A stretch of 64,000 bases of DNA, taken from Dermatemys mawii (taxonomy: Eukaryota > Chordata > Testudines > Dermatemydidae). Below, piece by piece: positions 11,923 through 24,490 of this stretch; the first letter of the stretch is position 1; the number at the start of each line of letters is the position of its first letter. The translations under genes were made by a program, and so were the position numbers. The notes beneath the pieces are model-generated. The model saw nothing but the letters and a program-made list of their open reading frames with translations. It did not search any database and was not told the origin of the DNA. Where the stretch lies: positions 2,894,106 through 2,958,105 of the forward strand of contig ML677385.1 in the NCBI GenBank assembly GCA_007922305.1, read 5' to 3'.

Positions 11923-12469
11923 TTGGGGTGGGCAAACCTTTTGGCCTGAGGGCCGCATTTGGCTATGAAAATTGTATGGCGGGCCATGAATGCTCATGAA
12001 ATGGGGGTTGTGTTAGAGGAGAGGGTGGAGGTGCAGGCTCTGGGGAGGGGTTTGGGATATAGGAGGGTGCTCCAGGCTGGGATTGGGATGGGGACTGGGG
12101 CAGGAGGTTGGGGGGCAGGAGGGGCTTGCATGAAACAGCTCCCAGAAGCAGTGGCATACGGATGCACGGCCAGGTGGCTCTTCACGCTGCCCCATCCGCA
12201 GGCACCACCCCTGCAGCTCCCATTGGCCGCAGTTCCCTGCCAGTGGGGAGCTGCAGAGCTGGTTCTTGGGGCGTGGGCAGCTCACAGAGCCCTCTGGTTG
12301 CCCCTAAACATAGGATGTGGAGGGGGGATGTGCTGCGGCTTCTGGGAGCCACGCAGAGCTACAGCACCCGGGCGAGTAGCAGTCCTAGTTCTGCAGCAGG
12401 AGCTCTAGGGCTGGATTAAATCAGCTGGTGCGCCGGATGTGGACCACGGGCTGTAGTTTCCCACCCCGC
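11923..12469 (-). mobile_element. Diverged hAT element, opposite orientation to the 7247 copy
   Basis: Begins TTGGGGTGGGCAAACC and ends GTAGTTTCCCACCCCGC. The inverse of its right end (GGGTGGGAAACTACAGCCCG) matches the left end of the 7247-7931 element (GGGTGGGCAAACTACAGCCCG type), so both belong to one family in opposite orientations. Flanks TCTAGAT and TCCAGAT suggest a decayed 8-bp target duplication. GC-rich interior with meaningless open frames. Confidence 0.75.
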
Positions 12470-12477
12470 TCCAGATC

Positions 12478-14302
12478 GTATGAGACAGTTGTTTAAAGGA
12501 GAGGAGGGATACTATAAGAACAAAATAGTGCACTGTGGGAAGAATAGTTCTCCCCACACACACACATTAAGACACCATGCAAAGAAATTAGTTTAGTGGG
12601 CCAGACATTTTTCCTAGGGTCATGGCTGGATGTCCCCGCTGTATCTCCCTCTGCCTGTACCTCCCTGCCACCCATCTTAAACTGCTTACACTTTCAAATC
12701 ACTATCTGCCCATCCATCATTATATGCTCTTTTCTCCACTTCACCTAGTTTTATGGCCAGAGTAGCATAGAAACAGAGAGTGAAGGACATAGGAGCTGCC
12801 TGTAATACTTTAGTATAGATTTATCTATTTGATTGTTACTGTGTTTTTATTATAGAATTAAACTGTGTTAATTATAGCAGGAGCTAACTGCCCATAGGTA
12901 GGAAAGTGGACAGTCAGTTCAGATGTCCTTTGACAATGCAGGTGTCATTTCCCTTTGAAGTTACTTCTTACCATGCTAAGTTCTGTACTCTGGCTTGGTG
13001 CAAACAAGGTCAAATGTGCAGCTAGCCATAAACAGTGATGCAGAGGTTATGGTTATGCTTAACATTGCAGTAGCACAGCTGTACCACTGCAGTTCTTCAT
13101 TGTAGCCCCCAAAAGGCAGTAGCTAGGTTGATGAAAGAATTGTTCTGTCATTGACCTAGTGCTGTCAACTGGAGTTAGGTCAGCCTAGCTACATCTCTCA
13201 GGGGTGTGGAGTTTTCACTCCCTTGAAAAACATAGCTATGGAGATGTGTTTTTCAGTGTAGACCAGCTGTCTGTCCTTCTAGCCAGTTAACATAGCCTCT
13301 CCAATTGATCCTTCTGCTTCTGTGGTACTTCTTACAAGGAACAGGTCACAAAGCTACAGTAATGTACTACGCCTGAACTCTTTTTTTCTCTGCCCTCTCG
13401 AAACACCATGTATTGAGCTAGCTCGAGAGCCCAGGAAGCCTGGCTAAAAGGACTAACAGTCTTTCTTTCTTCAAGTACAGGAATTTCATACCATCTAAAT
13501 CTGAATCCTTCCCTTTCCATTAGATCTCATTTAGAGCATGAACAAGACTCCACTATCCCTGGCTGTCATGCTGTTTGCACTGCTGTAATCCTCTAAAAAT
13601 GAGCATCGTTTGGTCAACCCCATTCAGAAGGGCCAGTAGACTGTTTTGTCTAGTCCCTATCCTCTGACCTGTCCAGCATGGGTGACCTTGCAGGAGTTAA
13701 AACTTCTCCTGGCATTGCTCTTGGGGTCTTTGACACACATGAGCCTTCCTTCTCTGTCAAGGTACAGTCCCCAGGACAGAGGTATTACGCTTTGATTAAA
13801 GGGAAAATATGAGAGTCTTCTGGCATCCAAAATAAGATCCCACTACCTTTTATAGATAAAATTAAGCCAGTAGTCTATGTAGACTTTTTGGATAAAGTTT
13901 AGCCTGTATTTTAAATAATCTGTTTTATATTCCTTGGTCCCCTCAGTGCAGTTAGACTGTTCTGGTCTTTTCTCTAAAGGGGAAAAACACAGCAGTAGCA
14001 ACACCTGATTTGCAATACTTTGTTCAGATGTCAAAGAAGCCAAGTTGTAAGAAGCACAGTTCATTTATAGATGGTTCCACGTCAGGAAACGCTTTGCTGG
14101 CAGAAAATGCTTCATCATTCTAATTTGAGCTCCTGCTACGTCTAGTAAGACTTTGTGGTGTTTTGTTTAAAATCTGGATAACATCACTATGAGCACCTCA
14201 TTTTTACAGAGGGACTTCTGTCTTCTGTGTATCAGTTTTTTGATTAAAATTCCCTTGCCACAAGCACAAAATTTAGCAACATCACTGTGCCTCATAAAGA
14301 CC
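12478..14302. other. No gene seen; AT-rich DNA with one MITE copy
   Basis: Holds the fold-back element at 13040-13265. Nothing else recognised. Confidence 0.4.
13040..13265 (-). mobile_element. Non-autonomous dispersed element, family shared with 28690-28875
   Basis: Order of motifs: AGCTAGGTTGATGAAAGAAT, TGACCTAGTGCTGTC, GCCTAGCTACATCTCTCAGG, GTGTGGAGTTTTCACTCC and ACATAGCTATG. The same motifs occur in reverse order and complement at 28690-28875. The two copies support each other as one repeat family. Confidence 0.65.
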
Positions 14303-14304
14303 TA

Positions 14305-15265
14305 CAGTAACTCCTCACTTAATGGTGTAGTTATGTTCCTGAAAAATGCTACTTTAAGCAAAATGATGTTATGTGAATCCAGTTTCCCCATAAGAATTAA
14401 TCTAAAGGGAGTGGGTGAGTGTTAGGTTCCAGGAATATTTTTTAACAAATATTTTTATATATTTTGTATATACATACACACGCTCACAGTATAAGTTTTA
14501 ATCAGAACTGCTGTGTACAGTATTGTTTGTTTATGAAGCTTGGTTGAGATGATGAAGTTAGAGGGTGGGTTATTTCCCTGGGAATGCCTTACTGCTAAAT
14601 GATGAACTAGCAATCAGCTGAGCCCTCAAGGGTTAATACATTGTTGTTAATGTAGCCTCACACTCTAAAAGGCAGCACAAATGGAGGGAGGTGAGGCAGC
14701 ATGGCAGACATACACACCCCATTTGTGTGTGTGAGAGATGTGCACTGCCCCTTTAAGTATGCTGACCCCACTCTAAAGACTGCCCTTTTAAGTAAATCAG
14801 CAAGTTGAGACAGCAGCTGATGCCAGCAAACTCCCTCTGTCCTGGGCCCTGTCATGTACCCTCCTTCTCTGTGGATATGGGGTAAAGGAGCAGAGGGGGA
14901 GAGGGGCAAAGCACCCCTTTGCCCCTCCTGCACAGCAAGCAGGAGTCTCGGGGAGCAGCTCTAAGGCAGAGGGCAGGAGCAGCTCATTGCAGTGCGGGCA
15001 GGGACAGCTGAACTGCCTGGCATTTGACAGCCTACTGGGCGGCTGCTGAACAGGGAACTTAGGGGAGCTGATGGTGGGGGAGGGCTTCCAGTCCACCCTG
15101 GTTCCAAGCCCCCACCAGCTAGTTCCAATGGGCTGCTCTTTTTGCAAACAATGGGCAAAGATATGCCAAACAATGTTATAAGGGAGCAACGTGCAACCGT
15201 AAACAAGTATGTTCTCTAATCAGCAATGAAACAACGTTAACGGGGGTGACTGTGAGGAGTTACTA
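14305..15265 (+). mobile_element. Tigger/mariner-like non-autonomous DNA transposon, 961 bp
   Basis: Left end CAGTAACTCCTCACTTAA; right end GTGAGGAGTTACTA, its inverted complement apart from one base. TA flanks both ends (14303-14304, 15266-15267), as in Tc1/mariner and pogo/Tigger insertions. The interior has no transposase frame. The left 300 bp recur in reverse at 29442-29737. I recognise the family as common in turtle genomes. Confidence 0.8.
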
Positions 15266-15589
15266 TATTTTTGTAATGCTCTAAGATACAGAAAACAAAG
15301 TTGCCTGATTGGTTTTTTGTAGCTTCTGCCTTGAAATCCACAGTAAGGCTGCATGCAGAATGACAAACCCCTTCAGTGAAGATTTTCCTCTGCTGTTCCT
15401 TCTCAAATTGATTAATATATCTATTGGTCAGTACTATACTGGGAAACTTGGAATGCCCTGGAAGCTAAACTGGGTTTCTTCCAGTAGGATGCCAAAGCAA
15501 TTTAAAGCATAAATATCTATCAAGAGTTCAGCCACCTGAGATAAGACACGTGAGGCAGCAAGATGGGTTAGTTGTTGTGAAGTTGGCTT

Positions 15590-15881
15590 AAGGTATGTCT
15601 ACCTGCCGGAGTGGTGGGAAGTGATTGATCTACTGGGGATCGATTTATTGTGTCTAGTGTATATATGAGAAGTCAACCCCCAGCGTGCTCTCCATCACCT
15701 CCGGAACTCCACTTCCACGAGAGGTGGAAGCGGAGTCAACAGGGGAGCGGCAGCGGTTGACCTGCTGCTGTGTGGACGGCCAGGTAAGTCGACTGAAGAT
15801 ATGCTGCCTTCAGCTGTGCTATTCGCGTAACTGAAATTATTTATCTCAAGTTGCTCCCGCCCCCTAGTCTAGACCAGGCCT
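15590..15881. mobile_element. Turtle-type non-autonomous element
   Basis: Starts near AAGGTATGTCTACCTGCCGG and ends near CTAGTCTAGACCAGGCCTT, imperfect inverted ends. The inside has a GATCTACTGGGGATCGATTT block, a GAGAGGTGGAAGCGGAGTC block, then GGTAAGTCGACTGAAGATAT, the order I know from a dispersed turtle repeat. Non-coding. Confidence 0.6.
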
Positions 15882-16509
15882 TGGTCTCACCAACCAAGCC
15901 AGTATGGCAGGTGCCATACTGGAGTTTGGGAGGAGACCCTAAACATAACAAACTGATTTGGAAGCTGGCTTAGCTGCACACTCTCTTAATTTTCACTTTA
16001 AATTGAAAGCTGAGGGTGCTGATGCCTGATTCTGAACTAAGGGAGAGCAGCAGAAGGGAAAAGGCATCTGTTTTCAAAAGTAGGTGCTATAGCTGTGATA
16101 CTCACTCCTCAGTAGTTCAGGAGCCAAATTTAGCGATAAACATTTCTCAAAGGAGCCATAGAAATGTGAATTCATTGTTATCTCTCTCTCTCTCGAATTA
16201 TTCTCACAGCAAAATGACCAAGTATTCTACAATTGGCTAATAACATCATAAAACCACCCTGATTGGTTAATAATTAATTAATTAAATCACATCTTGCTGT
16301 AATATATTCTGCAAATAGTGGCAGGAGACACATTAAAGAGCTACTTACAGCTCCCAATTCTCAGTCTGAATAAATCTGTGTTACAGTTAGAGAACCCTGG
16401 GCTGAGCTGGTATTTGGAGACACAGGTGTTTAAATGAACAGAGAGAGTATTTAGATGCCTTATTGGCAGTAGTAAGTGTCTGGATGCTGGATTGGGCTAC
16501 CATGTTTTG

Positions 16510-16513
<4 letters not shown>

Positions 16514-16541
<28 letters not shown>
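16514..16541 (+). repeat. Poly-T tract (28 T)
   Basis: Uninterrupted T run read directly. Confidence 0.95.
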
Positions 16542-17594
16542 CCATTTCTTTGCTTAGCAGTGTATTTCACTTCCATGTACAGGGGCTAGTTGTAGGGCTT
16601 GGAACTTGTTTTGACACTGTTTCTCAAATGCTAAGTTTACTAGCCCTGGGTGAAAATATAATTTGCTTTCCCTCAGTCCATGCATGTTGAAATCAGTCCT
16701 GTCCCCTAGGTATAAGTTTACCTGTCTCCCAAAAAATTCTGCTCTATCAACTGACTTTGGAACAAGCAGAATTAGTTAACTCCCACTCTGCTGGGCTCAA
16801 TTGGGGCAGTTCTTGTTCCTGTTCTAGGTATACAAGAAATCTTCAGGTACTCAGGCTCTTCTTCCTACACCTGGGCTGATCTATTCCCTCTCCCTCCTCC
16901 AAGTCATGTTAATTGTAGTGGCCCAGCCATGCTGCTCCTTCACGTAAAAAAACAAACAAACCCAACTGACACATGGGCTGTTCTGCACCCCACATCGCGC
17001 TCTCTCCTAAGGGTTTTTCTTCACTGCTGAGAACTCCAGTGATCAGCACCCTGGTTAACCTCACCTGTGTTTGAGCAGCCATATTCAAATTACTGTGGTT
17101 TCACTTGTGTTTTATCTACCCCTGTGAGGCACTAGCACTTTTAGGAAGCGTATCCCTTTTTTTTTTTTTTTCCTGCTGCAATAAACTGAGCTACTCTGTT
17201 TTCCAGTGAATTGTGGGAGAACCTATCTAACCTTCTGGGCACATGGCCTTCCCACATTCCCTCCTGCCCCTGGAGGATTATCTGAACCTGCATCCTCACT
17301 GCAAAGTGGGCAGGTTACTAGCCAACTGACAGGTGCACCAGGGCTCTAGCCCACACTTGGTAGCCTGGATTTAAATCATTGCCAAATTCAGGTGAGAGAG
17401 ATTGTGGGTGGACAGGAAGTGGGTTAGGGGCAACATCTGCGCTACTTCTGTAGTGAAGATCAGCCTGACCATCGGCTCAAAGTGAAGGTGATGGGAGCTA
17501 TGTGCATGCAATCTCGTAAATCAGCTCTTAGTCCTAAATTAGGCATCTGAAACTAAAGCAACTCAAATTAGGGGGTACTTTAACAACATTTATT

Positions 17595-17700
17595 TAAACT
17601 TTGGCTGAAGTGACTTGCTTAAGATCATAAAGCCAATCCATGGTAGAGAGGAGATTAAATCCTTGGCTTACTCCTCAGTGCTCAGTCTACTACTCACAGT
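17595..17700 (+). mobile_element. MIR/CORE-SINE fragment
   Basis: AAGTGACTTGCTTAAGATCA, then GGTAGAGAGGAGATTAAATC and CTTGGCTTACTC follow the MIR consensus order (GTGACTTGCCCAAGGTCA ... AGAGC.GGGATT.AA.CC). Diverged. Confidence 0.6.
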
Positions 17701-17711
17701 GCTTTCTAGGC

Positions 17712-18038
17712 CAGTGGTTCTCAAATAGGGGTCTGGGGTCCCCTGGGGGCTGCCAAGTACAGAAGGCATTAGATTCTCTAGGGCCCAGGGCAGAAAGCGA
17801 AAACCATGCTGTAATGGACTGCAGGGCAGTGCCCCAAGCCCCACCACCCAAGGCTGAAGCTGAAGCCTGAACAACGTAACTTGGTCGGGCCCCCGCATCA
17901 CAAACTGCCCTGCTTCCTACCCCTTAATATTGGCCCTCGCTTTTTATATGCAGAAAAATAGTTGTGACACAGACAGCCCATGGAGTTTTTATTGTATGTT
18001 GGGGGGGGGCTTCAAAAGAAAAAGTTGAGAACCCCCTG
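17712..18038 (+). mobile_element. Non-autonomous hAT element, 327 bp
   Basis: Begins CAGTGGTTCTCAAAT and ends GTTGAGAACCCCCTG, imperfect inverted repeats. Flanks TTCTAGGC (17704-17711) and TTGTAGGC (18039-18046) are a 7/8 target duplication. Fragments with the same CAGTGGTTCTC or CAGTGGTTCCC end lie at 19449-19523 and 47281. Confidence 0.82.
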
Positions 18039-18894
18039 TTGTAGGCTGTTCATGGATATCTTTGGCATAATGAGGAGGTCCATGTTATCCCACTGTCCCT
18101 TTGCTATATTTAAGGAGGAAACCAACAAAAAGTCAGTTACTATGTGTCCTTCATACTGGAAGAGGGTTACAGATAGACAACACATTTACTGCTACTTTTC
18201 ACTAAGAGCAATGTCATTGCAGGTTTGTAATCTGTTCTAAAATGAGACTTTTGCTATACAGTAGAAAAAGTTAAAGTCACATAACATGCTGCATTTATTT
18301 CTGGGGAAATAGAAAGCAGGGTAACCAAAAATTAGAGAGATTCATTTCAAAACTAGAATCTAAAAGTTTATCGTCTTCTAGAGGTAGCAATAACTTTCTT
18401 TCTCCTTAGTATACTGGGACAACATCCTTCTCCTCGTTCTGTGGCTGCCTTCAGGACAAACTTTTTGAAAGAGAGGAACACACAAGTTACGGAGCCAGAT
18501 TTTCAAAGTATGGGCCTCAATCTAGGGTCAAATCAAAGAGTAAAGTTACAAGTGTGGTTGCAATGGTTAGGTGCCTTTCAACTTCGACGTACTCTCTGCA
18601 GTCTTTAGGCCAAACTTTAACAACCTGCAACCCCCTTTCACTAAAATGTCAAGTCTTGTAAACCCTCTCCTAAAAATGAATATTTCCAGGGATTTTCTCC
18701 CTTACCTCAGCATAAATTCTAAAAACAATGATCTTGGAAATATAAAATGTTTTTATGACATGCTTATTACAGACTATTTATTCTTTCATTACAGTATTTT
18801 TGGTACATTATGAAAACCGCAACACTCTTGTAAGATCTCACTTTTGTAGCTTGTATCAGTTTTGATTAAGCCTGTTAGGAGCCTTGTCTTATAT

Positions 18895-19081
18895 CAGAGG
18901 TGCCAGTATTAAAAAAGGGCACGGGGGCAAAGCCTGTGTGCACCCTGGAATCTGGGGTGCACTGCTAGAAAAGTGGGGAGGCCTGCAGGGGCTATCGGGG
19001 GAAGGGGTGGGACCCTGGGGTTGCACTGATGCAGGGGCGGCATGTGACCCTTGTAACCCCCCTGTATTGGTGCTTCTGGTT
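18895..19081. mobile_element. Probable hAT-like element with imperfect ends
   Basis: Left CAGAGGTGCCAGTATTA and right TATTGGTGCTTCTG are imperfect inverted complements around a GC-rich interior. The flanks do not show a clear target duplication, so the call is tentative. Confidence 0.4.
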
Positions 19082-19448
19082 CTTCTGTTTCGTCAAAGAG
19101 TATCAAATGTGAAACAGCATGAAGGTATTTAAGAAGCCAACTTAGAGTTCCTCCTACACAAGCATTCAGGTCTTGAGCAGTGCAGGCAAACAATGCACAT
19201 TACAACAAAGCTTAAACTTGTTCTTCATAATAATTTAAAAATATAACTAGCATCTTATTTAATTTTAAAAACAGCAAAAAAATCCACTTCCCTTTCTATT
19301 TTGTATGAGGAGTCTTGAAGTTTAAATCTCCGCAGTGTGATAGAGATGCTTGCTTTGATCTGCTTAGCTCTTTAAAGTCCCCAAGGCTCCAGGCTGCTGG
19401 CCCTGTGCTGCCTTGGGTTCCTAGGGACAGCTCTATCCACCATTAGGG

Positions 19449-19523
19449 AATTTTTTCCTGAGAACCCCCTGTAACATTTTGTGAACCCCCGGGCATTCAT
19501 GAACCCCAGTTTGGGAACCACTG
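19449..19523 (-). mobile_element. hAT element end fragment, minus orientation
   Basis: Ends GTTTGGGAACCACTG, the complement of a CAGTGGTTCCCAAAC terminus, preceded by TGAGAACCCCCTGTAAC and GTGAACCCCCGGGC. Only one end is present. Confidence 0.6.
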
Positions 19524-20864
19524 CTTTAGGCTAACCCACACCTCTTTTTTTGCTAGTCCTTCGGGGAGCTTTCTCTGAGTGAATTTTCTTAAGGCAATAG
19601 AACTGCAATGCTCAAGAATCTCTTACAAAGCCAAATTAGGATAATCATCCATTCTGTATTCCAAGGACGTCCTTTGTTTTGTACATAATGTCCTGTAGTT
19701 CATATTCAACAAGGAGCATTTAAAAACTTCTGGATCCTTAAAGTATTTTTTTCCCAAGAAGTCATTGTGCAGGGGATTATACGTTATGACTCAGATGTAT
19801 AACTTCATACCAGGCAGAACATATTGGAGTGATTATCCTTTCAAAATAAACTTTGTTCTCTCATTTTTCTTGAAATGGTCCTTTTTTGTTCCTAGGAATG
19901 TAAGTAGTCACCCAAGGCTCAATCCTGCATTCATTACTCGAGTAAAACACCCACTGACATCCACAAACTGGAACAAAGTAAAGCGTGCAGGATATGGTCC
20001 TTAATTCTCAAGTTACTCCCACTTGTTGAGTTCATTTAACACTCTTTCATTAAATAGCTCATCAATGTGAACTTTTTATTTGCATGTTAGTCTCATGATT
20101 ACAGGAAGTTCCAAATTATGTTATAGATAAACTGAAAACATCTATATAGAAATATATCCCACTTGCAAAAATCAATAAAGTTTCATGTCCCAGGCTGAAA
20201 TACAGAAGTAACAATAAATATTCAGTCTTTATTCAGAGAGAAGGAAAAATCCTGTATCCAATTTACCTTTTTTCTTCCACACAGCATTTATATTTATCTA
20301 AAGCACACATTAAAATGCCAGCTAGCTGCAGGAACAGAAGACCCATAGAGAGGCCAAGGTGCTGCGTTGTCCGAGCTACGGAAGACAAAAAGGGCATCTG
20401 AAAAGAAAACTGTTCTTAATTGAATTTCACACTAATAAAACTAAATTCCTTTTTTTTGTAAGATTCTATCTTATATTTGTGCAAACATTATCTCTATGAG
20501 CAAAATTAATTAAGTTAGTACGTATTCAGGGTATTAAGGCCAAACCCTTAATTTTTATTGTGGTGGTCAGAAATCTTTTGAATTGGAAGGAAACACAGAT
20601 ATATTAGGTAATTTCATGCTTGGAGTTTTACAACCACTAAAAGCGATGGTTTTTTGGTCTGGCAATCTACCCCTGTTAGACAGTACAAATAGTTCACTTG
20701 ACTTGTTTCTAGTGATGAAACGCAGCACACTGTCTTTTAAACACGCCATCTTTTTGTTCTGTGCTTGGACAGCGCTTAGCACAGTGATATTCTGGTCCAT
20801 GACTTGGGCATCTTGGTGCTATGGTAATACAAATAAGTAATAGCAAGCAAAACCAGTTCACTTT

Positions 20865-20983
20865 GGGTTGCCAACCCCCCAGGATTGTCATGGAGTCTAC
20901 AGGAATTAAAGATTAATGTTAAAATATTGATTCTCATGTGATGAAACCTCCAGGAAATACATCCAACCAAAATTGGCAGCCCT
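20865..20983. mobile_element. Short DNA transposon, 119 bp, with GGGTTGCCAA ends
   Basis: Left GGGTTGCCAACCCCCCAGGA, right AATTGGCAGCCCT, inverted complements with one mismatch; interior AGTCTACAGGAATTAAAGAT and GTGATGAAACCTCCAGGAA. The same arrangement is a common dispersed element of reptile genomes, in my recollection. Confidence 0.65.
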
Positions 20984-23900
20984 AAGTTCAGTGCAGTTTA
21001 GAAGCTAATGCAACTGCCAGTGCTGCTTTTTTCTAACTGGATGGAGTTAAACTCCAACGGATTTGTTGCTAGATGCACATATCTCTAGAGTGAAATTAAA
21101 ATGTTGCTTCTGTGCCCTGGAGCAGGCTAATGTTACACTTTTTATTTTTTGAGGAACAGTAGCCAAAAAAAAAATAAAAAGGAATAATTTTTTTACACAA
21201 AAGCAGGTACAGCAATAGCTTTCAGCATTCCTTAGAATAAACATACACTTTATCCTAAACAGTACTTTGCCGAACTGTTAATGGGAACTTACTTTTCATG
21301 CAGAACTAATCTTTAGAGTTAAAGGTTTTTTGTCTCAAACTGTTATCTTTCAACTAGGAAATATTAGTATTAGGGGTTTAAAATTTTGCATCCCTTATCT
21401 GTCTCAGGAGCATGGTACAATGTTACATACAAAGATATAGACTCAAAGTATACACAACTTCAAAAAAATGAGTAAATTTCAGGTACGACATCTGCCTCTA
21501 AGTCCCTTGCTAATTTTAGTAGTGTTAGTTACATTTTCCTATATTTGAAAATGTCTCTCTCCCTTGTGGGGATACACCATCCAAACTGGCAAAGTGAAAT
21601 TGTCTAATGTAGCACTCTGGTGGGGACACTGGGAGCTGGGAGCCACTGTCAGCAAGAGTGAACTTTGCTGGAGGTTAGACACTGCATCAGCTCTTTGCAG
21701 CCCAGTCTGTCTTCCTCACTAGCAAACTCCTGAAGGCTCTCCCAGCCCAAACCTTGTGTAGCAGGTAATAATAATTGAACTCCAGCCCCTGAGCTTTTCA
21801 GATCTCTGTATCTGCAATGCACAGCCCATATCACGGTGCATTTACAGAAAGTATTAAGTTTCCTGCTCTTTTAAAGATTCAGTACATGACAGATTATTAA
21901 TTTAACTGGAGTAAACACATCCTTCTTTCAAACACAGCACTGAGTCAGTTGATAGTAAGAATAGAAGAAGTTTGATAACAAAAGGACATGGGTTAAGTGA
22001 TACCATGTGGAAGAAATAAGATGGAAGCGGTTATATACAAACATAAGTAAAAATATACTTTCTAATGGCTAAGAAAGGTTCAGTCTTTGTTCAAGGTAGT
22101 TTTCTCACCAGTCTTCCTTTCCCGGCAATAGGTGTCTGACTATCCCCATGTAGTCTAAGCTGCTGGTTTTCCTTGTCTCCTCGGGTGAAGGATAATTCAG
22201 ACTCTGTGTGTCCTTATATCTCAAGATCTGCCTTTATTTCAAGGGTCAGTTTGGTCTCCTGTCTCTTTTGGGCAGCTATCTCCATTTTGATTAAGGTGTC
22301 TCCTGATATGTTCCAATGTGGTGCTTTTTGCTGCCATTTTACAAGGTAAATGTTCTTCCTGCAACCTCAGTACAAATGAATAACTGTTGAACTTTGACAC
22401 ACCAGGTTGGAGATACTGGTCTTTTTTCTTTGTCTTTAGAGAACTCACTTATCAGTTCCTGCTGACATGCCTGGTCTAAACACCTTTTAGTCACAGACTT
22501 TAAAGTGTCAGTGAGTATCCCTAATTCCATACAGTGTTACCTGCCCTGTGCATTTCACAATGATATTCACCAGTCGTGGTAGTTTTCAAAAGATGCCTCA
22601 TAAGACATATTCTGTACAAATTCCATTGCAGTTGTTTGTAGGGTGTGAATACAGGGGTGTCTAAGGTCACAACAACACAAAAATTAAACTGAGTATGATA
22701 AAAATATTTTTTTTAAATCTTCCATTTCTACTAAGTTTAGGTGCTAGTCATAACAGCTAGGCAAATTTTCTCAAACAACAGGTGATTTAAGCTGGTGGTT
22801 CTCCATTGGGAGCGGTAGAGATGAGATGAAGAAATATTCTGAATGAGTAACAAAAATATATAATCTGAATACCTTCTGGGGAGTAGGGAAAGTTATGTCT
22901 TCTGCTTATCGAACTCCTCTGTCTATGGTAGCGTCCGACACCTCAGAGATTTTTTTTTTTATTTAAACAAACTCCTCCAGGTCCTCTCTCCAAGATTTCT
23001 GTAGAGGTCAGTTATATTGTATGAGATGAATGTGAGCAGCCTTCATTTGGCTCTTCAGAAGAACTCTGCTTGAATTGAGCCTAGTCTGAGAACACCTTTC
23101 AGTCTCTATTTTGGGATTAACTGAATTATCTCCTTCCACACCCAGACACAAACTGGATTTGGATTAGATTTACCCAGGATCTATGATACTATTGGTGAAG
23201 TGGAGCTTAGGGTGAGGAGAGGAGGCAGAAGCCATGAACTTCCCTCTGCCAAAGGGGGTGTAGAAGACCATTGTAGCCCAAATGGAGGATGATGCTAACC
23301 TAGAAGGCGTGTGGCCAGGGCAACTGGGAGATAAAAAGATTCTGTACATTCCTCCAACAGTCTCTGTGGGACCTGCTTCTGCAGAGGCCCAACTATAATC
23401 TACATTCCAAACTAATGCCACCAAAGGAAATGGGGCATGACGCGTATGCATGTAACACCCCTTCTCTAGGCAGAGGCTGGCATAGGAAAGTAGTAACCTA
23501 AAATTCACTGTGCCTTTAGTAGTGAATCTAGCCCCAGATGGAAAGTCTTACAGGACTCATTCGATCTAATGTGGGCAACATTCCAAACTGTCTTGCTATA
23601 TTCTATTTAAATTATTTGTTTATACATAGATCAAAAGGTGCATTCTAGAACAAAGACGTGATCTTGAGATCTAAACTTGGGTCCCGTGTGCATGTTTCGT
23701 TTCCAATTGGATACAGTAGTCTTCTTAACTGGTTTCTGAAGAGCTTGCTGTGTGTAATTGCTGCATTCAGCAGTGAGTGAACTGATGTCTGGCAGGGTTT
23801 AATTTGTGTTATATAAATAGTGTATGGTTTATTAATATTTCCTTTTTTTTATGCTGCTTGTAGCAAAGTGATGTCTAGCAAAGTTCAGGAGGCAATGGAA

Positions 23901-24387
23901 ACAGTCATTTATGTCACAGGTAAAATATTCAGGGCATTTATCACACTGCAGCAACCGCACTAGGCAGTCGACAGGGTGGCACTTGAGTGGCCTGTGCTGT
24001 GTTTGTCAGGCAAAGTCTTCAGTTTCTGTTTGCTTCAGTGAACCATGACAAAGTTACCAGCTTGAATTCTTTCTTCCTTGATTAAACTGTACAAAACTGC
24101 CAGATGGATCCAATTTCATGAGTCTCGTGTTCAAATGTTAGGCTGAATTTGTGTTCTGAGTAGTGGTGAGAAGTCTTTTTGAGCCTCATTTCCCCCTGCC
24201 CTGATCTAGGAGTAACATCTTTAGTACTGGTGGGAGTCGCTATAAAAAGAGCCTATTCTAAACAGAGTAGCAATGTTTCATTGTTTCGGATGAATCATTG
24301 CTACGAAGTTCTGTGCTGTCTGTATGTGTACATAGGAACATAATGCTGTAGGAATATAATGTTAGTTAAGTCCTAGTACTCATCTTG
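20984..24387. other. No gene seen apart from a candidate cryptic exon
   Basis: AT-rich intronic or flanking DNA. The minus-strand frames are short and have no homology I recognise. The only splice-like structure that stood out is at 23864-23919. Confidence 0.4.
23864..23919 (+). other. Candidate cryptic or alternative exon in PDXK intron 1
   Basis: A CCTTTTTTTTATGCTGCTTG pyrimidine tract leads to TAG, then 56 nt, then CACAG and GTAAAA. One frame is open and contains M-S-S-K-V-Q-E-A-M-E-T-V-I-Y-V-T. In that frame the exon ends in phase 1, but PDXK exon 2 begins in phase 0, and joining them meets a stop within a few codons. It could only be a 5'UTR exon, a poison exon or chance. Confidence 0.2.
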
Positions 24388-24490
24388 GCCTTGTCTGGAG
24401 GAAGATTTAAAGGCGTAATGTTAGCCTGCGTTAGCAAATGTGCTAACATTCTTTAAATCATAGTTTTGACGAAGCCTTGGAAGACAAGTT
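24388..24490. mobile_element. Fold-back MITE-like element
   Basis: Ends TTGGCCTTGTCTGG and CGAAGCCTTGG; interior arms ATTTAAAGGCGTAATGTTAG and CTAACATTCTTTAAAT are inverted complements with a short loop. Similar in end type to 1931-2006. Confidence 0.45.

Larger units (their letters stand above)
15882..17711. other. No gene seen; unclassified DNA with poly-T and MIR
   Basis: Contains the 28-T run at 16514-16541, a possible repeat at 16085-16380 ending in AAAGAGCTACTTACAGCTCC, another T-run near 17157-17171 and a MIR fragment at 17595-17700. Confidence 0.4.
18047..20864. other. No gene seen; two short repeat remnants
   Basis: Unclassified AT-rich DNA with a possible hAT relic (18895-19081) and a hAT fragment (19449-19523). 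A fold-back piece near 19915-20000 (CCCACTGACATCC context) is like several elsewhere. Confidence 0.4.

Noticed and set aside
14161..14425. 78-codon open frame including the left end of the Tigger-like element
   Set aside because: Half of it is transposon terminus, and the rest has no homology.
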